Assembly: GCA_045866275.1 (NCBI GenBank)
Contig: BAAFRX010000009.1
Span: 19,538 to 83,537, forward strand
Direction: 5' to 3'
DNA from: Sideroxyarcus sp045866275
Lineage (GTDB): Bacteria; Pseudomonadota; Gammaproteobacteria; Burkholderiales; Gallionellaceae
Length of the DNA: 64,000 bases
Positions 34,156 through 44,832 of this stretch are shown in pieces; within the stretch, counting starts at the first letter, position 1, and every line of letters begins with the position of its first letter. The notes beneath the pieces were generated by a model that was not told the DNA's origin, made no database searches, and saw only the letters and a program-made list of their open reading frames with translations. Position numbers and translations under genes: made by a program.

Positions 34156-35730
34156 ATGGCCAAAGCCCCCAAACCAACCCAAGCCGAGCCGCTGGAAAAA
34201 CAACTCTGGAAAGCCGCCGACAAACTGCGCAAGAACATTGACGCGGCAGAATACAAGCACGTGGTGTTAGGTCTCATCTTCCTGAAATACATCTCCGACT
34301 CGTTCGATGAGATGTACAGCAAGCTGCAAGCAGGCGAAGGCGAAATGGCCGGAGCCGATCCTGAAGACAAGGACGAATACAAAGCCGAGAACATCTTCTT
34401 CGTGCCGCCCGAGGCGCGCTGGTCATACCTTGTTGCCAAAGCCAAGCTGCCCGACATCGGCGGCCATGTTGACGCGGCGATGGATGCCATCGAAAAGGAA
34501 AACCCCATTCTCAAGGGCGTGCTGCCCAAGGTGTTCGCGCGGCAAAACCTCGACCCCGCCAGTCTCGGCGGGTTGATTGATCTGGTGGGCAACATCGCGC
34601 TGGGTTCAGCCCGCGCGCGCAGCGCCGATGTACTGGGCCATGTGTTCGAATACTTCCTCGGCGAATTCGCGCTGGCCGAAGGCAAACAGGGCGGGCAGTT
34701 CTACACGCCGCGCAGCATCGTCGAATTGCTGGTGATGATGCTCGAACCCTACAAAGGCCGCGTGTTCGACCCCTGTTGCGGCTCGGGTGGCATGTTCGTG
34801 CAATCGGAAAAATTCGTCGCAGAACATCAGGGCCGCGTCAACGACATCTCCATCTACGGACAAGAAAGCAACCAGACCACCTGGCGGCTGGCCAAGATGA
34901 ACCTCGCCATTCGGGGCATAGATGCCTCCCAGGTGAAGTGGAACAACGAAGGTTCCTTCCTCAACGACGCGCACAAAGACCTCAAGGCCGATTACATCAT
35001 CGCCAACCCGCCGTTCAACGTCAGCGACTGGAGCGGCGAACTGCTGCGCAGCGATGGCCGCTGGAAATACGGCGCACCGCCCGCAGGCAACGCCAACTTC
35101 GCCTGGCTGCAACACTTCATCTACCACCTCGCCCCCAATGGAAGAGCGGGCGTGGTGCTCGCCAAAGGCGCGCTCACCAGCAAAACCAGCGGCGAAGGCG
35201 ACATCCGCAAGGCACTCATTCGTGACGGCAACCTCATTGACTGCATCGTCAACCTGCCCGCCAAACTGTTCCTGAATACCCAGATACCAGCGGCGCTGTG
35301 GTTTATGAACCGCGCCCGTAACAATGGTCATCCGCGCAAAGGCGAAATCCTCTTCATCGACGCGCGCAACCTCGGCCACCTCATCAACCGCCGCACCAAA
35401 GAACTCTCGCACGAAGACATCCAGCAGATCGCCGACACCTACCATGCTTGGCTTCAACTCCCCTCGCCCGCAAGCGGGAGAGGGGCTGGGGGTGAGGGCT
35501 TGCAGTATGAAGACGTGAAAGGCTTCTGCGCCTCCGTACCGCTTTCGCGTGTGGCAGAGCTGGACTATGTGCTCACGCCGGGCCGCTATGTTGGCCTGCC
35601 GGATGAAGAGGATGACTTCAACTTTGCCGAGCGTTTCGCCACATTGAAAGCGGAATTCGAAGCGCAGTTGCTGGAAGAGGCAAAGCTGAACAAGGCCATT
35701 GCCGAGAATCTGGCGAAGGTAAAGGTATGA
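34156..35730 (+). CDS. hsdM: Type I restriction-modification DNA methyltransferase HsdM
   Basis: A 524-residue N6-adenine methyltransferase subunit. The N-terminal helical domain (LEKQLWKAADKLRKNIDAAE) is followed by the SAM motif FDPCCGSGG (residues 204-212) and the catalytic NPPF (284-287). The C-terminus ends EAKLNKAIAENLAKVKV. Residues about 434-450 encode a family A palindromic repeat (LPSPASGRGAGGEG), an in-frame insert after the catalytic domain. The stop overlaps the DUF1016 gene by four bases. HsdS (36849) supplies sequence specificity and HsdR (39976) cleavage. Confidence 0.95.
   Translation: MAKAPKPTQAEPLEKQLWKAADKLRKNIDAAEYKHVVLGLIFLKYISDSFDEMYSKLQAGEGEMAGADPEDKDEYKAENIFFVPPEARWSYLVAKAKLPDIGGHVDAAMDAIEKENPILKGVLPKVFARQNLDPASLGGLIDLVGNIALGSARARSADVLGHVFEYFLGEFALAEGKQGGQFYTPRSIVELLVMMLEPYKGRVFDPCCGSGGMFVQSEKFVAEHQGRVNDISIYGQESNQTTWRLAKMNLAIRGIDASQVKWNNEGSFLNDAHKDLKADYIIANPPFNVSDWSGELLRSDGRWKYGAPPAGNANFAWLQHFIYHLAPNGRAGVVLAKGALTSKTSGEGDIRKALIRDGNLIDCIVNLPAKLFLNTQIPAALWFMNRARNNGHPRKGEILFIDARNLGHLINRRTKELSHEDIQQIADTYHAWLQLPSPASGRGAGGEGLQYEDVKGFCASVPLSRVAELDYVLTPGRYVGLPDEEDDFNFAERFATLKAEFEAQLLEEAKLNKAIAENLAKVKV
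35457..35500. repeat. Family A palindromic repeat inside hsdM
   Basis: CTCCCCTCGCCCGCAAGCGG followed by GAGAGGGGCTGGGGGTGAGG. It is read in frame as a Pro/Gly-rich peptide near HsdM residues 434-450. It shows that a mobile-island gene has picked up the same repeat as the housekeeping genes. Confidence 0.85.
35685..35730 (+). repeat. Left copy of a 46-bp direct repeat (hsdM 3' end)
   Basis: The last 46 bases of hsdM recur at 36807-36852 with two mismatches, encoding LNKAIAENLAKVKV here and LNKAIAESLAKVKV there. The DUF1016 gene lies exactly between the two copies. Confidence 0.92.
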
Positions 35731-36797
35731 ATACACAGCTCATTAAAAATGGCGATTACAAAGCGTTCCTGACCGACATCAAGCGGCGCATTCAATCGGC
35801 GCAAATCAAGGCGGCGGTTTCGGTCAACCGAGAACTGATCCTTTTGTATTGGGACATGGCTGAACAGATTTCGCAAAAGCAGAAAACAAGCACTTGGGGT
35901 GATGGTTTTCTGGCACAAATGAGCCGCGACTTGCAGTCAGAATTTCCCGACATGAAAGGGTTTTCGCTGCGCAACCTGAAGTATATGCGGCAGTGGTTTC
36001 AGTTCTGGTCGGAAGGGGTGCAAATTGGGCAACAAGCTGTTGCCCAATTGGACAAACCCACAATTGCGAAACAGCTTGTTGCGCAAATACCCTGGGGACA
36101 CAACCTGGTCATTATCAGCAAGATCAAAGTACCCGAGCAGGCGTTGTTTTATGTCCAGAAAACCCTCCAGAACAACTGGTCGCGGGTGGTCTTGACGCAC
36201 CAGATCGAAAGCGCTCTTCATCTGCGCGAAGGCCGTGCGATTAGCAATTTTCAAAGCACCATACCCGCGCCGCATTCAGACCTGGCTCGCCAGATGCTGA
36301 AAGACCCTTACCACTTCGATTTCTTGATGCTGAAGGAACGGCACGACGAGCAGGAACTGGAAAATGCGCTGATCGAACATCTCACCCAGTTTTTACTGGA
36401 ACTGGGCGCGGGTTTCTCCTATCTCGGGCGGCAATACAAACTGGAAGTAGACGGCGACGAGTTTTTCATTGATCTGCTGTTCTATCATGTGCGCCTGCAT
36501 TGCTATGTCGTCGTCGAATTAAAAACCGTCAAGTTCAAGCCTGAATTTGCCGGGAAACTCAATTTTTATATTTCGGCTGTGGACGAGATTTTAAAAGCCG
36601 AACAAGACCACCCGACCATCGGCATCCTGATCTGCAAATCCAAGAAAGACACCGTGGTCGAATACGCGCTGCGCAACATCAACAAACCCATCGGCGTCAG
36701 CGAATACACCATCACGCAAAACCTGCCGGAAGAATTGAAATCATCGCTGCCGAGTATTGAAGAGATTGAGGCGGAACTGGGGGGCAGCGATGAGTGA
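35727..36797 (+). CDS. DUF1016 (YhcG-type) PD-(D/E)xK nuclease
   Basis: A 356-residue protein with the DUF1016 N-terminal domain (AVSVNRELILLYWDMAEQI, FSLRNLKYMRQWF) and a C-terminal nuclease domain. The catalytic pattern is D249 in EFFIDLLFYH and ELK near 264-266. Such proteins are commonly found inside type I restriction loci, but their role there is not settled. It sits between hsdM and hsdS, overlaps hsdM by four bases and is bounded by the 46-bp direct repeat. Its codon and base use are less GC-rich than hsdM. Confidence 0.9.
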   Translation: MNTQLIKNGDYKAFLTDIKRRIQSAQIKAAVSVNRELILLYWDMAEQISQKQKTSTWGDGFLAQMSRDLQSEFPDMKGFSLRNLKYMRQWFQFWSEGVQIGQQAVAQLDKPTIAKQLVAQIPWGHNLVIISKIKVPEQALFYVQKTLQNNWSRVVLTHQIESALHLREGRAISNFQSTIPAPHSDLARQMLKDPYHFDFLMLKERHDEQELENALIEHLTQFLLELGAGFSYLGRQYKLEVDGDEFFIDLLFYHVRLHCYVVVELKTVKFKPEFAGKLNFYISAVDEILKAEQDHPTIGILICKSKKDTVVEYALRNINKPIGVSEYTITQNLPEELKSSLPSIEEIEAELGGSDE

Positions 36798-36852
36798 GCA
36801 GGTGAGGCTGAACAAGGCCATTGCCGAGAGTCTGGCGAAGGTGAAGGTATGA
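36790..36852 (+). pseudogene. 20-codon scar of the hsdM 3' end before hsdS
   Basis: This micro-ORF starts at ATG 36790 inside the DUF1016 stop region and ends TGA at 36850-36852. Its last 14 residues (LNKAIAESLAKVKV) repeat the HsdM C-terminus. Its stop overlaps the hsdS ATG (ATGA) exactly as the hsdM stop overlaps the next gene, so it preserves the old hsdM-hsdS junction and probably keeps hsdS translation coupled. Confidence 0.85.
36807..36852 (+). repeat. Right copy of the 46-bp direct repeat
   Basis: This copy is identical to 35685-35730 except for two A-to-G changes, and lies directly before hsdS. It delimits the DUF1016 cassette on its right. Confidence 0.92.
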
Positions 36853-38045
36853 GTGAGTGGGAAACAAGCTGTTTCAAAGAGCACTTTGAAATAGGGTTGC
36901 GCAATGGTCTTACAAAGCCATCACGAGTGAGGGGCTCTGGTCTTCCAATGGTGAACATGAAAGAAATTTTTGGGTACGACGTGATCACCGACCAGACGCC
37001 AATGGAGCTCGTGCCTGTTTCTGAAAAAGAAACTGAATCCACGCTCTTGGAATATGACGATTTGCTTTTTGCCAGACAGTCATTGGTTGAATCTGGTGCA
37101 GGCAAGATTTCAATATACAAAGGTAGACAGCCGACTGTATTTGAAAGCCATTTAATCAGATGTCGGATTGATAAGAATAAATCAGACCCAAATTTTATTT
37201 ATTACCTCTTTAAGTCGCCTGCCGGAAAAGGGGCTGTAAGCACTATTGTTCAACAGGTTGCGGCAGCGGGAATTAGGGGTTCAGATTTACAGGAGTTGGA
37301 ATTCTCGTTTCCTTTACTCCCCGAACAAAAAGCCATCGCCGCCGTCCTTAGCAGCCTCGACGACAAGATCGACCTGCTGCACCGCCAGAACAAAACCCTC
37401 GAGGCCATGGCCGCTTCCCTGTTCCGCCAGTGGTTCGTGGAAGAGGCGCTGGAGGATTGGGAGGAAGTGCCTTTTGAGCAGTTCTTCGATTTCATGGAAG
37501 GGCCGGGTATTAGAAATTGGCAATACACAGAATCAGGCACACCCTTCATAAATATCCGGCTTATATCGAACGGCGACATTGATATATCCAAGGCCAGTTT
37601 CGTATCGAATGAAGAGGCTAACGGAAAATACAGTCACTTCCATCTCAAAGCAGGAGACATGATTGTTTCCACATCCGGGACGCTCGGGAAAAATGCAATT
37701 GTTAGAAGCTATCATCTACCTTTGATACTAAACACCAGCGTTATTCGATTCAGGCCAAGGGATGGTCGTAGTCAGTCGTTTGTCTATCAGTATCTGAACT
37801 CCAGGTTGTTTCAAGAACACCTGGAATCTGCTGCGAGTGGAAGCGTACAAGCTAACTTTGGCCCAACACACTTGAAGCAGATGACTTTAAGCAAACCGCC
37901 GCAAGAGATTCTTGATAGATATTTGGTGCAAGCAGATCCGCTATATGAAAAGCTGGCGCTGAACCAGGCACAAATCAAATCGCTCGAAAAACTCCGCGAT
38001 ACCCTGCTGCCCAAGCTGATGAGCGGCGAGGTGCGGGTGGTATGA
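36849..38045 (+). CDS. hsdS: Type I restriction-modification specificity subunit HsdS
   Basis: A 398-residue subunit that selects the split DNA target. It has two target-recognition domains (about residues 15-160 and 215-360), each followed by a conserved helical spacer (LPEQKAIAAVLSSLDDKIDLLHRQN near 158-185; SLEKLRDTLLPKLMSGEV at the end). The domain-coding DNA is clearly AT-richer than the spacer-coding DNA. This is the mosaic pattern expected when recognition domains are exchanged by recombination. It starts at ATG 36849, overlapping the hsdM scar. Confidence 0.93.
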   Translation: MSEWETSCFKEHFEIGLRNGLTKPSRVRGSGLPMVNMKEIFGYDVITDQTPMELVPVSEKETESTLLEYDDLLFARQSLVESGAGKISIYKGRQPTVFESHLIRCRIDKNKSDPNFIYYLFKSPAGKGAVSTIVQQVAAAGIRGSDLQELEFSFPLLPEQKAIAAVLSSLDDKIDLLHRQNKTLEAMAASLFRQWFVEEALEDWEEVPFEQFFDFMEGPGIRNWQYTESGTPFINIRLISNGDIDISKASFVSNEEANGKYSHFHLKAGDMIVSTSGTLGKNAIVRSYHLPLILNTSVIRFRPRDGRSQSFVYQYLNSRLFQEHLESAASGSVQANFGPTHLKQMTLSKPPQEILDRYLVQADPLYEKLALNQAQIKSLEKLRDTLLPKLMSGEVRVV

Positions 38046-38082
38046 TGTCGGCTGTGTTTATCCGCTAACTGCTGGAAATGAT

Positions 38083-38541
38083 ATGAATTTCGATCAATTA
38101 TCTGATGCCGATATTCAAACGTTGATCGCTTTGCCCAAGCGGGTGACCAATCCATCCGTGCGTTGGCAAGAAAAGCCGGGGCATAAGCAGCGTAATCTGA
38201 AGGTTGAAGGCGACGGCTATTCCTTTGAGTTGTATTTGCGGCAGAGTTATCACAACCAGGATGATTTTTCGTGCGGGTTGAAAGTGATCAAGCCGGATGG
38301 GCAGCCGCTTACCTTGTTGCGTTATAACGGCGGCGGGCATGTGCATGGCGAGATTTTCTTTGCCTGCCATATTCACCGCGCAACCTATCAGGCGATCGCG
38401 GCAGGCAAGAAGCCTGAATCCCATGCGGACGAAACCAGGGTTTACCGCACGCTGGATGGTTCGCTGGCGTGTTTGCTGGAAGACGCAGCGATCTCCGGTT
38501 TGCTCCATGTGGCGCATGATGCGCCCGATTTGTTCGATTGA
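38083..38541 (+). CDS. Hypothetical protein (possibly DUF6978-like) of the restriction island
   Basis: A 152-residue protein. Its N-terminus (NFDQLSDADIQTLIALPKRV) is followed by a beta-rich part (KVEGDGYSFELYLRQSYHNQ, DFSCGLKVI) and a conserved HVHGEIFFACHIHRATYQAI segment. It resembles proteins annotated DUF6978, but I am not sure of that name. No catalytic motif is obvious; paired His residues in HVHGEIFFACHIH could be functional. It lies 37 bases after hsdS and eight bases before the DUF1828 gene, with which it probably forms a pair. Confidence 0.6.
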   Translation: MNFDQLSDADIQTLIALPKRVTNPSVRWQEKPGHKQRNLKVEGDGYSFELYLRQSYHNQDDFSCGLKVIKPDGQPLTLLRYNGGGHVHGEIFFACHIHRATYQAIAAGKKPESHADETRVYRTLDGSLACLLEDAAISGLLHVAHDAPDLFD

Positions 38542-38549
38542 GGTTTGCC

Positions 38550-39332
38550 ATGCTGGAAATGCTGGATGAAAAGATGTTGTGCGCGCAGTTCTGTGCGCAG
38601 ATCAAGTTGCACCGCCGCAACAACGGCATGGTGCTGCTGGAAACGCCTTTTGCTTATCCCGATGGCGACCAGTATCCGATTTACCTGACGGAAACGGGTG
38701 CAGGGGGTTTGCGCGTTAGCGATGGCGGCCACACGCTCATGCACTTGAGCTATGAGAACGATGTGGACAAGTTTTTCGAGGGTAGCCGCAGCATTTTGAT
38801 GAACCAGATTATTGCCGAGCAGGGCGTCAATTACGACGGCGACAATGAGCAGTTTTATCTGGGATGCGCTCCGGCGAAGTTGTCCGAGGCCGCATTCCGC
38901 CTAGGGCAAGCGATAACCCGTGTTTACGATCTGACTTTCCTTAACCGCTCGCGCGTCGCTTCGACTTTTTACGATGATTTGCAGGAGCAGATTTCTGCTT
39001 TCGTCTCGGTGGAAAAGGTTCACAAAAATTTTGTTGTCGCGGGCATACCCAATGCGGATCACTATCCGGTGGATTTTTGCATTGATGGAAAGAATAACCA
39101 GCGCTTGTTCTTGTTCGGCATACCCAACCGCGACAAAGCTCGGCTCACGACGATATTCCTACAGTATTTCATTCAGCAGCGAGTGGAATTCGATTCCATG
39201 CTGGTATTCGAGAACCAGGAGGATATTCCCCGTCCCGATCTTGCGCGGCTGTCCAATGTCGGCGGGGACATGATTTCTTCTTTGAACGCTGAAGATGACT
39301 TCAGGCGCAAGTTATTGAAGCGGGTTGCCTGA
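38550..39332 (+). CDS. DUF1828-domain protein
   Basis: A 260-residue protein whose first half (VLLETPFAYPDGDQYPIYLT, GGLRVSDGGHTLMHL) matches DUF1828; the C-terminal half fits DUF1829 (LFGIPNRDKARLTTIFLQYF). Both domains are of unknown function and occur in phage-rich and accessory regions. I chose ATG 38550, as an upstream TTG (38538) would overlap the preceding stop. With the preceding 152-residue gene it forms a two-gene unit within the restriction locus, between hsdS and the toxin-antitoxin pair. Function is unknown; a defence or regulatory role is inference. Confidence 0.8.
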   Translation: MLEMLDEKMLCAQFCAQIKLHRRNNGMVLLETPFAYPDGDQYPIYLTETGAGGLRVSDGGHTLMHLSYENDVDKFFEGSRSILMNQIIAEQGVNYDGDNEQFYLGCAPAKLSEAAFRLGQAITRVYDLTFLNRSRVASTFYDDLQEQISAFVSVEKVHKNFVVAGIPNADHYPVDFCIDGKNNQRLFLFGIPNRDKARLTTIFLQYFIQQRVEFDSMLVFENQEDIPRPDLARLSNVGGDMISSLNAEDDFRRKLLKRVA

Positions 39333-39345
39333 AAAAGGAGGCGAG

Positions 39346-39636
39346 ATGTTATTGGACGAGTTGCGGCTGAATAAAAACCGGATCGAGGCTCTGGCGCGGC
39401 AATATGGCGCGCTGCATATCCGGGTGTTTGGTTCGGTTGCCCGGCGCGAGGAGCGGCCCGATAGCGACGTGGACTTTCTGGTGGATTTCCCGCGCGGTTA
39501 TGATCTGCTCACCCAGCGCATGCCGCTTGCACTTGGGCTGGAGAATCTGCTGCACCGAAAGGTGGAGCTGGTGCCGGAGCATGAACTCAATCGCCACATC
39601 CGTGAACGGGTGACGGGTGAGGCGGTAGAGTTATGA
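39346..39636 (+). CDS. mntA: MNT-domain nucleotidyltransferase (MntA-type antitoxin)
   Basis: A 96-residue minimal nucleotidyltransferase with the GSx10DxD signature (Gly29-Ser30, Asp41, Asp43 in GSVARREERPDSDVDFLV). In HEPN/MNT toxin-antitoxin pairs this protein blocks the toxin by AMPylating it. A strong ribosome site (AAAAGGAGG) precedes ATG 39346, so I prefer it over an upstream start. Its stop overlaps the HEPN gene by four bases, the standard coupling for such pairs. Confidence 0.9.
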   Translation: MLLDELRLNKNRIEALARQYGALHIRVFGSVARREERPDSDVDFLVDFPRGYDLLTQRMPLALGLENLLHRKVELVPEHELNRHIRERVTGEAVEL

Positions 39637-39975
39637 GCAAGCCGTGGCAGCCTTACGCGCTGCATATCCTGGACGCTATCGCAAAAATCCAGCGCATTCG
39701 GATGCGCGGTGACATCGTCGCCGACGAGGTACTGTACGATGCCGCGCTGCGCAATTTGCAGACGCTTTCCGAAGCCACGCAGTTGTTGCCTGACGACAAG
39801 AAAGCTGCTTACCCCAATATTCCCTGGCGGGAAATCAGCGGCTTTCGCAATATCCTCGTGCATAACTATCTGGGGGACATTGATCCGCTGACAGTTGCAG
39901 CCGTGATCGATAAGAACCTGCCCTCGCTCGAAGAGAGTATCCGTGCCATGCTGGCGCAGGACCATGGCAACGGGA

Positions 39976-39992
<17 letters not shown>
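39633..39992 (+). CDS. hepT: HEPN-domain (DUF86) toxin HepT
   Basis: A 119-residue HEPN protein. The RNase motif Rx4HxY is intact (Arg72, His77, Tyr79 in RNILVHNYLG), so it can be an active RNA-cleaving toxin and the Tyr is the site modified by MntA in studied pairs. It overlaps mntA (ATGA) and overlaps the start of hsdR by 17 bases. The order antitoxin then toxin is as in several known mntA-hepT loci. Confidence 0.9.
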
Positions 39993-43182
<3,190 letters not shown>

Positions 43183-43252
43183 GCAGACCGTGTTTCTCGC
43201 CAAACACTGACCGACTGGCAAACGCAAGGAATTGCCGGAGTTGTCTTGCAAA

Positions 43253-43789
43253 TTATTTTCGCGGCACGTGCCCGGCCACGCGCCCTGCCGGATCGAATTC
43301 GACCTTGCAGTTGGTGGAAAGCGTTTCGCCCATGCGCGCTCTGGCGCGCAGCAAACGTGACTTGGTGGCAGCCAGGGACAAGCCGTGCGATTTGGCATAG
43401 TCCGACTGCTTCGCGCCGTTGAGGTCGCATTGTTCGATGATGTCGCGGTCTTCGGGGGACAGTTCGGTAAGCACGCGCGCCACGCAGGCACTCAACGCGA
43501 CCAGGGGTTCGGGGTGGAATTCGGGGGCGGGGATGTCTTCGGGGACTTCGACGGTTTCCTTGTGCAGGCGTTGATGATCGACCAGCGCGTTGCGCGCCAC
43601 CTGGAACAGCCAGGCGCGGGCATTGTCCAGACGGCAAAACTCTTTGCCCTGGCGCATGGCCTTGACGAAAACTTCCTGGAGCAAATCTTCCGCGATATGC
43701 GGGTCGCTCATGCGATGGATCAGATAGCCGCGCAGCTCAGGCTCATGGGCGCGCCAGGCATTGAGAACGCAGGAATATTCTCCGCTCAT
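43253..43789 (-). CDS. ECF-type RNA polymerase sigma factor (SigZ-like)
   Basis: A 178-residue sigma-70 family protein without region 3. Region 2 is visible as HIAEDLLQEVFVKAMRQGKE and NARAWLFQVARNALVDHQR; region 4 as LSPEDRDIIEQCDLNGAKQSDYAKSHGLS and AATKSRLLRARARM. The C-terminus has one Cys in TNCKVEFDP. It begins one base after the acr3 stop, so it is the last gene of the arsenic operon. No anti-sigma gene lies beside it. SigZ-like factors occur with arsenic genes in some bacteria, but their regulon is unknown. Confidence 0.88.
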   Translation of the reverse strand: MSGEYSCVLNAWRAHEPELRGYLIHRMSDPHIAEDLLQEVFVKAMRQGKEFCRLDNARAWLFQVARNALVDHQRLHKETVEVPEDIPAPEFHPEPLVALSACVARVLTELSPEDRDIIEQCDLNGAKQSDYAKSHGLSLAATKSRLLRARARMGETLSTNCKVEFDPAGRVAGHVPRK

Positions 43790-43790
43790 G

Positions 43791-44813
43791 TCAAATTCCG
43801 GATTGGTACCAATTCTGGCTGCGCTTGACGATCGCCACCACGCTCAACATCACCGGCACTTCGATCAGCACGCCCACCACGGTGGCGAGTGCCGCGCCGG
43901 ACTGGAACCCGAACAGGCTGATGGCCGCCGCGACCGCCAACTCGAAAAAGTTGGATGCGCCAATCAACGCCGAGGGGCCGGCCACGCAATGCGCTTCGCC
44001 CACGCGCCGGTTCAGCCAATAGGCGAACGCCGAGTTGAAATAGACCTGGATGGTGATGGGCACGGCGAGCATCAGGATGACGAGCGGTTGTTCGACGATA
44101 GCCTTGCCCTGGAAGGCGAACAGCAACACCAGGGTGAGCAGCAGCGCGGAAATCGACCACGGGCCGATCCTGGCCAGGGTTTGCTCGAAGGCTGCCTGCC
44201 CTTTGCCAAGCAATGCCTTGCGCAGCAGTTGCGCAATGACGACCGGGATGACGATGTACAGCACCACGGAGGTGAGCAAGGTATCCCACGGTACGGTGAT
44301 GGCGGACATGCCCAGCAGCAGGGCGACGATGGGCGCGAAGGCGACGATCATGATGGCATCGTTGAGGGCGACCTGCGACAGGGTGAACAGCGGCTCGCCA
44401 TTCACCAGCCGACTCCACACGAACACCATCGCGGTGCAGGGGGCGGCGGCCAGCAGGATGAGTCCCGCGACGTAGCTGTCGAGCTGGTCGGCGGGGAGAT
44501 ACGGCGCGAACAGATGGCGGATGAAGATCCAGCCGAGCAAGGCCATCGAGAACGGTTTCACCGCCCAGTTGATGAACAGCGTTACGCCGATGCCGCGCCA
44601 GTGTTTGCCGACCTGATGCAGTGCGCCGAAGTCGATGCGCAACAGCATGGGGATGATCATCACCCAGATCAAAATCCCGACGGGGAGGTTGACCTTGGCG
44701 ATCTCAAGTTCGCCGAGCCAGTGGAACGGGGCGGGGATGGTCTGCCCCAGCACCACGCCGACGATGATGCACAAAAAAACCCAGAGGGTGAGATAACGTT
44801 CAAAGCGATTCAT
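43791..44813 (-). CDS. acr3: Arsenite efflux permease, ACR3 family
   Basis: A 340-residue membrane protein with about ten helices. The Cys in LAAAPCTAMVFVWSRLV near 125 and the surrounding RIDFGALHQVGKHWRG and EPLFTLSQVALNDAIMI are typical of ACR3 transporters, which expel arsenite. Length is normal. It lies 20 bases after arsA, which may energise it. Together with arsR, arsC and arsD this is a complete arsenate-arsenite resistance operon. Confidence 0.94.
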   Translation of the reverse strand: MNRFERYLTLWVFLCIIVGVVLGQTIPAPFHWLGELEIAKVNLPVGILIWVMIIPMLLRIDFGALHQVGKHWRGIGVTLFINWAVKPFSMALLGWIFIRHLFAPYLPADQLDSYVAGLILLAAAPCTAMVFVWSRLVNGEPLFTLSQVALNDAIMIVAFAPIVALLLGMSAITVPWDTLLTSVVLYIVIPVVIAQLLRKALLGKGQAAFEQTLARIGPWSISALLLTLVLLFAFQGKAIVEQPLVILMLAVPITIQVYFNSAFAYWLNRRVGEAHCVAGPSALIGASNFFELAVAAAISLFGFQSGAALATVVGVLIEVPVMLSVVAIVKRSQNWYQSGI

Positions 44814-44832
44814 GATGTTCCCTGAATATGAG

